54,774 nucleotides of DNA from Mycolicibacterium palauense (GTDB lineage: Bacteria > Actinomycetota > Actinomycetes > Mycobacteriales > Mycobacteriaceae): positions 1 through 54,774 of the forward strand of contig NZ_NVQF01000039.1 of NCBI RefSeq assembly GCF_002592005.1, given 5' to 3'. The position numbers and the translations under genes are program-made. This document shows positions 35,612 through 47,897 of the stretch, piece by piece. The number at the start of each line of letters is the position of its first letter. Positions within the stretch are counted from its first letter, which is position 1. A model generated the notes under the pieces. The model made no database searches. It saw nothing but the letters and a program-made list of their open reading frames with translations, and was not told the origin of the DNA.

Positions 35612-36247
35612 GTGGCAGCTCCGGACAAGGAAGTGCGTGCGCCGCGAGCCAGGATGACCGGCACCGAGCGACGGCACCAGCTCATCGACATCGCGCGGTC
35701 GCTGTTCGCCGAGCGTGGCTACGAGGCCACCTCCATCGAGGAGATCGCGCAGCGCGCCAACGTCTCCAAGCCGGTCGTCTACGAGCACTTCGGCGGCAAG
35801 GAGGGCCTCTACGCCGTGGTGGTGGACCGGGAGATGTCGGCGCTGCTGGACAAGATCACGTCCTCGCTGACCAACAACCGCTCCCGGGTTCGCGTGGAGC
35901 GGGTGGCGCTGGCGCTGCTGACCTACGTGGAGGAGCGCACCGACGGGTTCCGGATCATGATCCGCGACTCGCCGGCCTCGATCAGCTCCGGCACCTATTC
36001 GAGCCTGCTCAACGACGCGGTCTCGCAGGTCGCCTCGATTCTGGCCGGGGACTTCGCGCGCCGCGGTCTGGATCCCGACCTGGCCCCGCTCTACGCCCAG
36101 GCGCTGGTCGGGTCGGTGTCCATGACCGCGCAGTGGTGGCTCGACGTCCGCGAGCCGAAGAAGGAAGTGGTGGCCGCGCACCTGGTGAACCTGATGTGGA
36201 ACGGGTTGAAGCACCTGGAGGCCGACCCGCACCTGCAGGACGAGTAG
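35612..36247 (+). CDS. TetR-family transcriptional regulator (Rv1019-like)
   Basis: A 211-residue regulator with an N-terminal TetR helix-turn-helix (ERRHQLIDIARSLFAERGYEATSIEEIAQRANVSKPVVYEHFGGKEGLY, residues about 17-65; quoted in overlapping pieces in the family) and an all-helical ligand-binding domain. GTG 35612 is seven bases after TAGGCT, and upstream codons would run into the tRNA. The protein begins MAAPDKEVRAP as in mycobacterial relatives upstream of mfd. The palindrome over its promoter suggests autorepression and perhaps control of mfd-mazG just downstream (inference). Confidence 0.9.
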   Translation: MAAPDKEVRAPRARMTGTERRHQLIDIARSLFAERGYEATSIEEIAQRANVSKPVVYEHFGGKEGLYAVVVDREMSALLDKITSSLTNNRSRVRVERVALALLTYVEERTDGFRIMIRDSPASISSGTYSSLLNDAVSQVASILAGDFARRGLDPDLAPLYAQALVGSVSMTAQWWLDVREPKKEVVAAHLVNLMWNGLKHLEADPHLQDE

Positions 36248-36304
36248 CGCCGAATCCGCCGGGGCGCAGCTGTCTTCGGCCCGCCCTCTAGACTGGACGT
36301 CATC

Positions 36305-39981
<3,677 letters not shown>

Positions 39982-39985
<4 letters not shown>

Positions 39986-41070
39986 CGGTGATCCTGCTCG
40001 ATCCCCGCCGGCCCACGCTGGTGCCCGTCGAGGCCCTCGAGCTGCTCGCCGGCGACGTGCAGTACACCGAGGAGCTGCCGGTCAAGGTGCCCTGGTCGCT
40101 GCCGTCGGCGCGGGCCGTGCACACCGGCGAGAACGCACCGGTGCTGGTGTCCTCCGATCCCGCGCACCCGGCGGTCGCGGCGCGCATCGCCGCCGGTGAG
40201 CGGGTGATCGCCGCGCCCGAGCCGGCGGCCGGGGAACGGCTGCTCGACGCGGTGGCGGTGATGGACCGGCTGCGCACCAACGGGCCCTGGGAGAGCGAGC
40301 AGACCCACGAGTCGCTGCGCCGCTACCTGCTGGAGGAGACCTACGAGCTGTTCGACGCCGTGCACCGCGGCGACGCCGAGGAGCTGCGCGACGAGCTCGG
40401 CGACGTCCTGCTGCAGGTGCTCTTCCACGCCCGCATCGCCGAGGAGGCCCCCCAGCACGCGTTCACCATCGACGACGTCGCCGACGCGCTGGTGCGCAAG
40501 CTGGCCCACCGGGTGCCCACGGTGCTCGGCGGCCAGGAGGTGTCGCTGGCCGATCAGCTGGCCCAGTGGGAGGAACGCAAGAGCGTCGAACGCGCCGCCA
40601 AGGCCGCCAAGGCGGGCGCGGCGGGGCTGTCGGTGATGGACGATCTGCCGACCGGGCAGCCGGCGCTGGCGCTGGCGCAGAAGGTGATCTCGCGGGCCCG
40701 TCAGGCCGGCATCCCCGCCGACCTGATCCCGTCGGACATGCTGGCGATCGCGCTGGCCGAGCAGGAGGACGCCGAGAACACCCTGCGTTCGGAGGTGCTG
40801 TCGTTCATGGACGACGTCCGCGCGGTCGAGTCCGAGGTGGCCGTGCGGCGCACCGGCGCCGCGCTGGAGGGGGAGGCGGGCGCGCCGCACCCGATCAGCC
40901 CCGAGGAGTGGCGCGCGGCCTGGCCGTCGGACACCCCGCAGCGCGTCGCGCCGGAGGAACTGCACCCGGTGCCCGGCCACGAAGACCTGGACGAGACCGG
41001 CACCGCCGAGGAGACCGGCACCGCCGAGGAGACCGGCACCGCCGAGGAGGCCGGCGCCGCCGGCAGCTGA
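39982..41070 (+). CDS. mazG: MazG-family nucleoside triphosphate pyrophosphohydrolase
   Basis: MazG hydrolyses NTPs, including oxidised or aberrant ones, to NMP and PPi. The 362-residue protein has an N-terminal extension and a single MazG domain with EExxE ([12 protein letters not shown]) and [14 protein letters not shown] metal-binding motifs around residues 110-155. It corresponds to Rv1021. The C-terminus ends in Glu-Thr-Gly-Thr-Ala-Glu repeats encoded by 18-bp tandem repeats, so its length may vary between strains. It is coupled to mfd by a 4-base overlap. The convergent efeB ends 18 bases away; the lpqU and eno that follow in M. tuberculosis are absent. Confidence 0.93.
40993..41064. 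repeat. 18-bp in-frame tandem repeat at the mazG 3' end
   Basis: GAGACCGGCACCGCCGAG occurs three times exactly (40993, 41011, 41029), followed by a degenerate fourth copy, encoding an ETGTAE repeat in the MazG tail. Confidence 0.95.
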
Positions 41071-41088
41071 GCGCGCGGGCGGCCCCGG

Positions 41089-42462
41089 TCAGCCGAACAG
41101 CGTCGAACCCCAGTAGGCGTCGCGGTCGCCGGCCGGGATCCCCGGGGGGATCGCGAACAGGCCGGTGCCGGTGTGGGTGATGTACTCGTTCATCGCGTCA
41201 CTGCGCGACATCTCGGCCTGCATCGGGATGAACTGGGTGGCCGGGTTGCGGTTGAACGCGATGAAGAACAACCCGGCGTCCAGGTGCCCGAAGCCGTCGG
41301 TGCCGTCGGTGAAGTTGTAGCCGCGGCGCAGGATCCGGATGCCGTTCAGGTGCTGGTGGGAGACCACGCGCACATGGGCGCCGACGTCGATCAGCGGCTG
41401 GTTCTCGTCGTCGACCATGTCCAGGTCCAGTTCCTGGAACTCCTGGGTCAGCCCGTTGGGGGCGCCGGAACCCTTCTGCCGGCCGATCACCCGTTCCTGC
41501 TCCAGCAGCGTGGTGCGGTCCCAGGGCTCGATGCGCATCCGGATGCGCCGGGTGGCCATGTAGGTGCCGCCGGTCAGCCAGTCCGGGCCGTCGCCGGGGT
41601 TGACCCACACCTGCTCGGTCAGCAGCTGGGTGTCCTCGGCCTTGATGTTGTTGGTGCCGTCCTTGAAACCGAACAGGTTTCGCGGCGTGGACTGGTCGCG
41701 GGTGGTCGACGAGGTGCGCCCGAAACCGAGCTGGGAGTACTTCACCGCGGCCACGCCGAAGGCCACCCGCGCCAGGTTGCGCACCGCGTGCACCGCCACC
41801 TGCGGGTCGTTGGCGCAGGCCTGGATGCAGATGTCGCCGCCGGAGCGCGCCGGGTCCATGGTCTCGTTGGGGAACTTCGGCAGATCCTCGAGCAGGTCGG
41901 GTTTCTGGTCGCCGAGGCCGAACCGCGGCTTGCCGTCCTTGACGAAGAACGACGGGCCGAAGCCGATCGTCAGCGTCAGCTGGGAGGGGGGCAGGCCCAG
42001 CGCCTCGCCGGTGTCCGACGGCGGCGCATAGGGGTTCAGGCCGATCGCCCCGTCGCGGAACGCCTCCTCGCCCTGCGTCATCCGCTCGGCCATGTGCGTC
42101 CACTCGCGCAGCAGCTGCACGAGTTCGGCGCGGTCATCGGTGATGACGTCGAAGGTGGCGAAGTGCATCCGGTCCTGGGCCGGGGTGACGATGCCGGCCT
42201 GATGCACCCCGCGGAACTCCACCGGGCCGGTCAGTTCGGTGTGCACCGAGCTGGCCGCCGAGGCGCGTCCGGCCATCACGCCGGCGCCGGCGGCACCGGC
42301 CACGGCGGCTCCGACGCCGGCCGCGCCCAGCAGCCTGCGCCGGGAGAACCCGGTGCGCGTGGACGCGCCGGGTTCCCCGGTGGCGGTCACCGGGTCCTGT
42401 CCGGTCCCGGGATCGCCGGGGCCGGGGGAATCGCCGGGGAAATCACTGTCCTGCGATGACAC
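41089..42462 (-). CDS. efeB: Dye-decolorising peroxidase/deferrochelatase EfeB
   Basis: EfeB is the Tat-exported haem peroxidase of the EfeUOB iron importer, proposed to oxidise Fe(II) or to release iron from haem. The 457-residue protein has a twin-arginine signal (FSRRRLLGAAG, about residues 39-49), the DyP motif GFKDGTNN (about 265-272) with catalytic Asp, and the haem-ligand histidine in the C-terminal half (VVSHQHLNG region or the preceding loop). Its GTG start lies 20 bases inside the efeO end. Transcription is from the IdeR-boxed promoter before efeU. Confidence 0.94.
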   Translation of the reverse strand: MSSQDSDFPGDSPGPGDPGTGQDPVTATGEPGASTRTGFSRRRLLGAAGVGAAVAGAAGAGVMAGRASAASSVHTELTGPVEFRGVHQAGIVTPAQDRMHFATFDVITDDRAELVQLLREWTHMAERMTQGEEAFRDGAIGLNPYAPPSDTGEALGLPPSQLTLTIGFGPSFFVKDGKPRFGLGDQKPDLLEDLPKFPNETMDPARSGGDICIQACANDPQVAVHAVRNLARVAFGVAAVKYSQLGFGRTSSTTRDQSTPRNLFGFKDGTNNIKAEDTQLLTEQVWVNPGDGPDWLTGGTYMATRRIRMRIEPWDRTTLLEQERVIGRQKGSGAPNGLTQEFQELDLDMVDDENQPLIDVGAHVRVVSHQHLNGIRILRRGYNFTDGTDGFGHLDAGLFFIAFNRNPATQFIPMQAEMSRSDAMNEYITHTGTGLFAIPPGIPAGDRDAYWGSTLFG

Positions 42463-43597
42463 CTTGAACCTGACTCACTTCCTTGCTGAGCGCGTCGATG
42501 GCGCGCGACAGCTGCTGGCGCTGGTCCTCGGTGACGGTGTCGTAGAGCACGAATCCGTCACCGGCGCGGAGCTTCTGCAGCAGCGCCTCGACCTCGCCGA
42601 AGCGCTGGTCGACCCGCTTGCCCAGGTCGGGGTTGCGCTCGTCGAGGATCGGGCGCACCGAGGCCACCGCGGTCTGGCTGCCCTGCACGTTGGCGTTGAA
42701 GTCCCACAGGTCGGTGTGGCTGAAGATGTCCTCCTCGCCGGTGATCTTGCTCGTCGAGATCTCGTCGAGCAGTCCCTGGGCGCCGCCGGCGATCTGGGTG
42801 GAGTCGATCTTCCAGTCCGGGGCCTTGACCCCGTCGTTGAGTTCCTTGACGTCGGCGACCAGCTGGTCGGCGATCTGGTTGGTGTCGGGCTGCAGGCCGT
42901 CGACCCACAGGTCCTTCTCCAGGCGGTGGAAGCCGGTCCACTTCTGGCCGGGTTCCAGGTCGGCCTCGCGCAGGTCGATCCGCGGGTCCAGGTCGTTGGG
43001 GAAGGACTCGGCGACCGGCTCGATGCGTTCGTAGTAGGTGCGCGCGATCGGGAACTGGGCCTTGGCGGCCTCGATGTCGCCGGCCTTGATCGCGGCGACG
43101 AAGGTTTCGGTGGCCGGCACCAGCGCGTCGGTCTGGCTGTTGACGTAGCGCTTGTAGCTGTCGGCGGCCTCCTTGAACTTGCCCTCGGTGTCGATCTGGA
43201 CCGCCTCGCCGGTGACCGTGTAGTCCGCGCGGATGCCGTCGCCGACCATGCCGGGCTTGCACGCGGTCTGGTAGGTGCCGGGCTCACCGAGCTGCACGAT
43301 CAGCTTGCGCTGCAGGCCGGGGGAGACGTTCTCGACCTCGCCCATCACCCGTTCGCCCTCGCCGTAGACGTAGAACTCGGTGACCTTGCTGCCGTTGTTG
43401 GTGATCAGGAACGTGTTGGCCCCGGTGGTGCCCTCGGTGGACGACAGGGTGCACTCGGTGTCGGAGGCCTCGACGGTCACCGGCTCCTTGGCGCCGTCGG
43501 CGCCGCCGGCCGAGTCGGACTCCTTGGCGGTGCAGCCGGCCAGGCCGGCGCCGGTCAGCATCGCGGCGGCGGCGAGGAAGGGCAGAGTGCGGTTCAC
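42443..43597 (-). CDS. efeO: Iron-uptake lipoprotein EfeO
   Basis: A 384-residue periplasmic/cell-surface lipoprotein of the EfeUOB system. A signal peptide ends with a lipobox (LAGC, Cys about residue 22); a cupredoxin-like domain follows (residues about 45-125), then the M75/imelysin domain with the metal-binding HxxE motif GFHRLEKDLW. It is thought to bind ferrous or ferric iron and hand it to EfeU. The GTG start overlaps the efeU stop by four bases (43594-43597). Confidence 0.94.
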   Translation of the reverse strand: MNRTLPFLAAAAMLTGAGLAGCTAKESDSAGGADGAKEPVTVEASDTECTLSSTEGTTGANTFLITNNGSKVTEFYVYGEGERVMGEVENVSPGLQRKLIVQLGEPGTYQTACKPGMVGDGIRADYTVTGEAVQIDTEGKFKEAADSYKRYVNSQTDALVPATETFVAAIKAGDIEAAKAQFPIARTYYERIEPVAESFPNDLDPRIDLREADLEPGQKWTGFHRLEKDLWVDGLQPDTNQIADQLVADVKELNDGVKAPDWKIDSTQIAGGAQGLLDEISTSKITGEEDIFSHTDLWDFNANVQGSQTAVASVRPILDERNPDLGKRVDQRFGEVEALLQKLRAGDGFVLYDTVTEDQRQQLSRAIDALSKEVSQVQGVIAGQ

Positions 43598-44547
43598 GTG
43601 GTCGACCTTTCGGGTGCGTTCTCGGGGGTGTTCTCGGGTGCGTTCTGGGGGAGGTCCGGTGTGGGGGAGTCGGCGGGCTTGGCGGATCGGTTGGGCCGCA
43701 GGAACAGCGTGAGCACGACGGCGATGTAGGCCAGCCAGCAGAGGAACTGCAGCACGGTGGGGCTGGGGTCGATGTTGAACACGCCCTGGATGACCTCGCC
43801 GTACCAGGCTGACCAGTCGAACCAGCCGGTCATGTCGAAGGCCTTGTTGCCCAGCCCGGGCAGCCAGCCCACGGTCTGCAGCGCCTTGACCCCGTAGGCC
43901 AGGATCCCGGCGGCGACGACGATGAGGAACACGCCCGTGTACTTGAAGAATTTCGCCAGGTTGATCTGCAGCGCGCCGCGGTAGAGGCCGTAGGCCAGCG
44001 CCGCGGCGATCGCGACGCCGATGACGAGCCCGACCAGCGGCCAGGCCGTCTCGGCCTGGGCGTAGCCGACCATGAACAGCGCGGTCTCGAAACCCTCGCG
44101 GCCCACGGCCAGGAAGGCCAGCGTCAGCACGGCCACGGCGCCGGTCTCCAGCGCGGCCGACATCTCCTCGCGCAGCTGGCCCGACATGCCGGCGGCGGCC
44201 TTCTTCATCCAGAGCACCATCGTGGTGACGATGACGACGGCCACCAGCGAGGCGACCCCGGCGATGGCCTCGGCGGCCAGATCCTGCACCGTGTTCTCGC
44301 CGAACTGGATGACCAGGAACACCCCGACCGTCATGGCGACGGCCGCTCCGACACCCAGCCATACCCACTTCAGGGCGTCGCGGCGGTCGGATTTCACCAG
44401 GAAGGCCACCAGAATGGTGACGACGATGGCGGCTTCGAGGCCCTCCCGCAGCCCGATCAGCGCGCTGCCGAACATCTGCGAGGACACGCTGGGACCCGCG
44501 GCGAGCAGGGACAACGCTGTGCTGGAGATATCACCGGCGGCAGTCAT
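43594..44547 (-). CDS. efeU: Iron permease EfeU (FTR1 family)
   Basis: A 317-residue seven-helix iron permease with the two REGxE iron-binding motifs: REGLE at residues 34-38 and REGFE at about 150-154. It imports iron oxidised or presented by EfeO and EfeB. The C-terminal tail has Asn/Thr-Ala/Pro-Glu repeats (NAPENTPENAPE) encoded by 12-bp tandem repeats at 43611-43646. GAGGA precedes ATG 44547. The promoter region carries a 14/19 IdeR box at 44599-44617 overlapping a minus-strand TAGCAT -10, so iron repression is expected. Confidence 0.94.
   Translation of the reverse strand: MTAAGDISSTALSLLAAGPSVSSQMFGSALIGLREGLEAAIVVTILVAFLVKSDRRDALKWVWLGVGAAVAMTVGVFLVIQFGENTVQDLAAEAIAGVASLVAVVIVTTMVLWMKKAAAGMSGQLREEMSAALETGAVAVLTLAFLAVGREGFETALFMVGYAQAETAWPLVGLVIGVAIAAALAYGLYRGALQINLAKFFKYTGVFLIVVAAGILAYGVKALQTVGWLPGLGNKAFDMTGWFDWSAWYGEVIQGVFNIDPSPTVLQFLCWLAYIAVVLTLFLRPNRSAKPADSPTPDLPQNAPENTPENAPERSTT
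43611..43646. repeat. 12-bp in-frame tandem repeat at the efeU 3' end
   Basis: CGGGTGCGTTCT-type units at 43611, 43623 and 43635 encode the NAPE/NTPE repeats of the EfeU tail. Confidence 0.85.
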
Positions 44548-44598
44548 CCGTTAGTCCTCGCTCCGAGACGTCACTCACCCAGCTTTGCCTGTCCAATG

Positions 44599-44617
44599 CT
44601 AGGTGTGGCTCACCTTA
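44599..44617. promoter_or_regulatory. IdeR box of the efeUOB promoter
   Basis: CTAGGTGTGGCTCACCTTA matches 14 of 19 positions of the IdeR consensus TTAGGTTAGGCTAACCTAA and overlaps the minus-strand -10 TAGCAT (44601-44596). IdeR is the mycobacterial iron-dependent repressor. Confidence 0.75.
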
Positions 44618-44741
44618 ACAGTGGGCCAGATGGAACGGTAAAAGCTTGCCGATGTCTGTTCGCTCGCGGGGTCGTGGGCTGGGCATCCATCAACGCGGTC
44701 AAACCCGAGGGCTCTCTTAGGGCACAAAGTCCCTACCGTCT

Positions 44742-44760
44742 TGTGGTTAGGCTTACCTAA
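44742..44760. promoter_or_regulatory. IdeR box of the sufCB-like promoter
   Basis: TGTGGTTAGGCTTACCTAA matches 16 of 19 IdeR consensus positions and runs into the -10 TAATAT (44758-44763), seven bases before the GTG start, so bound IdeR would block the promoter directly. Confidence 0.85.
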
Positions 44761-44770
44761 TATCGACCGG

Positions 44771-45538
44771 GTGCGTGTGTCATTGGAACTGAGCAACGTC
44801 GATGTGTCCGTGGCGGGGGTCCCGATCTGCCGGCAGGTGGACCTGACGATCAACGGCGGTGAGACCCATGTGCTTTTCGGCCCCAACGGGTCTGGGAAGT
44901 CCTCGCTGCTGGGTGCGGTCATGGGGCTGCCTCCGTACGAGGTCACCAGCGGCGAGGTGCGTTTGTTGGGCACCGAGATCACCGGTTTGGGGGTGGACGA
45001 GCGCGCGAAGCTGGGATTGGGGTTGGCGTTTCAGCGGCCGCCGGCACTTCAGGGGGTGTCGTTGCGTGATCTGGGCCGATCGTTGTCGGCGGTGAACGAA
45101 CTGACCGCTCAGGCTCACCTGTTGGACTTCGAAGGCCTACTGGATCGCGATATCAATGCCGGATTCTCCGGCGGGGAGATCAAGCGCTGGGAGATCCTCA
45201 AGCTCTATCTTCAGCGACCGCAGGTCTGTCTGTTCGACGAACCCGAGAGCGGCGTGGACCTCGAACACATTGCCGCGGTCGGTGCCGGGATCCACCAGTT
45301 GTTGCGTCAACCCGACGGCGAGGGGCAGCGCCGGTCGGCGTTGGTGATCACCCACACCGGGTTCATCCTCGACTACCTCAAGGCCGATGTCGGCCACCTG
45401 ATGGTCGGCGGGCGGCTGGTCCACTCGGGGGAACCGTACGCACTGTTTCAGCACATCAAGGCTCACGGGTACACCGTGCCCGGCAACGACGACCGACCCG
45501 AAACCGACAAGCACATCACGCGAGGAGTGCACCGATGA
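44771..45538 (+). CDS. SufC-like Fe-S assembly ATPase
   Basis: A 255-residue ABC-type ATPase without membrane partner. Walker A GPNGSGKS (37-44), signature FSGGEIKRWEIL (132-143) and Walker B CLFDEPESGVD (153-163) are the SufC forms. SufC drives conformational change of SufB/SufD scaffolds during Fe-S cluster assembly. GTG 44771 fits a leaderless transcript from TAATAT; GTG 44777 is an alternative. The stop overlaps the SufB-like start (ATGA, 45535-45538). Divergent from efeU with an IdeR box between. It is separate from the usual mycobacterial suf operon, which has more genes. Confidence 0.85.
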   Translation: MRVSLELSNVDVSVAGVPICRQVDLTINGGETHVLFGPNGSGKSSLLGAVMGLPPYEVTSGEVRLLGTEITGLGVDERAKLGLGLAFQRPPALQGVSLRDLGRSLSAVNELTAQAHLLDFEGLLDRDINAGFSGGEIKRWEILKLYLQRPQVCLFDEPESGVDLEHIAAVGAGIHQLLRQPDGEGQRRSALVITHTGFILDYLKADVGHLMVGGRLVHSGEPYALFQHIKAHGYTVPGNDDRPETDKHITRGVHR

Positions 45539-46653
45539 CATCGATTGACGGCACCACCGGATCCCTGACCGAGAACGAGGTTCGCCCCCTGCGTGAGATC
45601 GGCTACAGCGCCGAACGTGAGCACTCCGGTACCTGCGTCATCGTCGACAACGAGCTGCGGCGCATCTCGGTGCGCGACGACGGGGTGGAGATCTGGCCGA
45701 TCGCCGAGGCGCTGCGCCGTTACCCGTGGGTGCAGGATCTGATGTTCAACCTGATTCCACCCGATTTCGACGACCTGGTGCGCGAGTTCGCCGAGTCCAC
45801 CCAGGAGCGTGTGGGCCACTTCATCTGGGTGCACGAAGGGGTCACGCTCGGCAAGCCGCTTCAATCCTTCACCCTGTTGGAGACGCCGCAGGCGCGGCAG
45901 TTCGTGCACAACATCACCGTGGTGGATCGCAACGCCACCATGACGATGTTGTCGGGGGCGGCGGTTTGGGGCCAGACCCACACGGGCCATCACGTCTCGA
46001 TCTCGGAGACCTATCTGCGCGAGGGTGCCACCTGCAGCTCGGTGTCCATCGAACGTTGGGCCGATGGGATGACCGTCGACAGCTATGCGCGCGCGCATCT
46101 GGCGGCCGGTGCCCACAGCACCGATACCGCCATAGCCCTGTCGGGTCTGCGCAGCCACTACTGCAACAGTGCAACCGTGCTGGAGGCCGATGCGAACTCC
46201 AATGACCAACTGGTCGTCTACGCTCCCGGCGGCACCACGCGCACCATCGAGTCCGAGATCCGCCTGACGGGGGCGGGTGCCAACGCCGAGAGCCTGACCC
46301 GGATGGTCACCGGGGACGGCACCATCGTCAATCGGTCCGAACTCACCGGTGAAGCCCCGGGGGTGCATGGCTACCTCGGCTGTGACGGGCTCAAGCTCAC
46401 CGACGGCGGCGAACTGCGGTCCTCGCCGTCGCTGGTGGCCAAGTCCAGCGACGCCCAACTGTCCCATGAGGCCTCGATCGGCATGATCAGCGCCGACAAG
46501 ATTGCCTACCTGATGTCGACCGGGCTCAGCGAAGAGGACGCGCGCACCCTGATCGTGCAGGGTTTTCTGGACCTCGACGCACAACGCATTCCGGAGGTGT
46601 TCCGCAGGGAGGTCCAGGACATGGTGGCCGCCGCGAAAACCGGCTTTATGTGA
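45535..46653 (+). CDS. SufB/SufD-family scaffold protein
   Basis: The 372-residue protein is a short SufB/SufD-type beta-helix scaffold. C283 in GYLGCDGLKL aligns by motif with the essential SufB cysteine (E. coli C405), and H311-E312 in LSHEASIGMIS with the conserved SufB His-Glu pair; the end (YLMSTGLSEEDARTLIVQGFLD) is the SufB C-terminal helix. It lacks the longer SufB N-terminus. With the SufC-like ATPase it makes a two-gene unit like the minimal SMS/SufBC systems of archaea and some bacteria. No SufD, SufS, SufU or SufR lies nearby. Confidence 0.83.
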   Translation: MTSIDGTTGSLTENEVRPLREIGYSAEREHSGTCVIVDNELRRISVRDDGVEIWPIAEALRRYPWVQDLMFNLIPPDFDDLVREFAESTQERVGHFIWVHEGVTLGKPLQSFTLLETPQARQFVHNITVVDRNATMTMLSGAAVWGQTHTGHHVSISETYLREGATCSSVSIERWADGMTVDSYARAHLAAGAHSTDTAIALSGLRSHYCNSATVLEADANSNDQLVVYAPGGTTRTIESEIRLTGAGANAESLTRMVTGDGTIVNRSELTGEAPGVHGYLGCDGLKLTDGGELRSSPSLVAKSSDAQLSHEASIGMISADKIAYLMSTGLSEEDARTLIVQGFLDLDAQRIPEVFRREVQDMVAAAKTGFM

Positions 46654-46703
46654 CCATGCCCCTCCGGGGGTGGTGGTCGCCGGAGGTGAACGCCCCTCAC
46701 CAA

Positions 46704-46722
46704 CGGAGTTAGGCTACCCTAA
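46704..46722. promoter_or_regulatory. IdeR box before the methyltransferase
   Basis: CGGAGTTAGGCTACCCTAA matches 14 of 19 IdeR positions and overlaps the -10 TAATAT (46720-46725). The core CCTAATATCGA is identical to that of the sufC-like promoter. Confidence 0.7.
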
Positions 46723-46777
46723 TATCGATGGAGCTGGTGTGTCCCCGGGGTATGCACCGTGAGTCGGAGGAGCGTCC

Positions 46778-47602
46778 GTGGGCAAGATCGAGCCGGAGCT
46801 CGGCGCCGTGCAGGAGACGTTGTTGATACCGCTCTACGGCAGGGCGCGTGACGCCGCTTCGGGCCATCCGGTGCTCGGTGATCGACGTGCGGCCGAACTC
46901 GTCGAGGGCATCGACTACGACTTCACCCGTTTCAAGGGCCCATCGTTGCCCGGGTCGGTGCTCCGTACCTCGGTGTTCGACGGCTGGGTGCGCGACTTTC
47001 TCGACGAACATCCCGCCGGGACGGTCGTTGAGCTCGGGGCCGGTCTGAACACCCGGTTCGACCGGCTCGACAACGGTGAGGTCCACTGGTTCGACCTCGA
47101 TCTGCCCGATGCGATCACACTGCGCAGGCGGTTCTTCGCCGATCGGGGCCGAAACACGATGCTGGCGGGCTCGGTCCTCGACACCGACTGGTTCGAGTCC
47201 GTCGCCGCCGCGCCCGGCCCGTACTTCTTCGTCTGCGAGGCGGTCCTGCTCTACCTCACCGAACAGCAGGTGCGCAGGGTCGTGGCGCAACTCGCCGAGC
47301 GCTTCGACGGATCGTTGCTGGCCTTCGATACCGGCGGTCGGGCGATGATCGAAAACCAGGACCGCAACGGAGTGATGAAATCCATGGCAGCTCGGATGCA
47401 ATGGGTTTGCGAAGACCCACATGATCTGGAGTCCTGGGGCGTGGAATTGCTCGACACGCGCACCTTCGCCCATCCGCAGCCCGATGTCGCCAGATCCTGG
47501 CCGGCGCGCTACCGCTACGGCAACAGGCTACTTGCTCGACTCCTGCCGAGGGTCGTCAACGCCTACAAGCTCAACCTCTTCCGATTGCGGGCCCGGTCGT
47601 AG
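46778..47602 (+). CDS. LCM/TcmP-type SAM-dependent methyltransferase
   Basis: A 274-residue class I methyltransferase of the leucine-carboxyl-methyltransferase/TcmP group. The SAM motif is VVELGAGLNTRFDRLD, followed by VHWFDLDLPDAI and the post-II EAVLLYLTE. Such enzymes O-methylate carboxyls of polyketides or proteins. GTG 46778 has GGAGGAG nearby, about 45 bases after the predicted start of transcription. An IdeR box overlaps its promoter, so it should be induced at low iron with the sufCB-like pair. It might modify a metal-binding metabolite (inference). Between 47603 and 47897 I see no convincing gene. Confidence 0.85.
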   Translation: MGKIEPELGAVQETLLIPLYGRARDAASGHPVLGDRRAAELVEGIDYDFTRFKGPSLPGSVLRTSVFDGWVRDFLDEHPAGTVVELGAGLNTRFDRLDNGEVHWFDLDLPDAITLRRRFFADRGRNTMLAGSVLDTDWFESVAAAPGPYFFVCEAVLLYLTEQQVRRVVAQLAERFDGSLLAFDTGGRAMIENQDRNGVMKSMAARMQWVCEDPHDLESWGVELLDTRTFAHPQPDVARSWPARYRYGNRLLARLLPRVVNAYKLNLFRLRARS

Positions 47603-47897
47603 CGGCCTCGTGCCCGCGCTTACCTGCGTCGGCGGCCTTGCCGACCCGTTGATCCCTTCCGGGACCCGGAGCTGACTGCCTGGACTACGAGTTCGAAGAC
47701 TCACGTGGTGACGCTCGTGCACCACGCATCGAACTCGATCTGCCCACAGTTGGCGCACATGGTCATCCAAGCCTGCGGCGATAGCGTCGAGCCGTGCTGC
47801 GCCGTCGGCCCCTCCTTGGCCCGCTGAAATACCAAGCGCGAAGGCATCTTCTGGTCGGGTTGTCGTCGGAGTGATCGTGTCCACAGATGAGGGAAGT

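Noticed and set aside
46728..46826. ATG directly after the IdeR box opening a 32-codon frame
   Set aside because: It is in a different frame from the methyltransferase, lies only two bases after the -10 and so would not be in the transcript, and resembles nothing.
47603..47897. A minus-strand zinc-ribbon-like fragment (CANCGQIEFDAWC) downstream of the methyltransferase
   Set aside because: It is the end of a frame running antisense to the DUF3500 gene, has no start of its own, and two CxxC-like cysteines are not enough. It could be a gene remnant.
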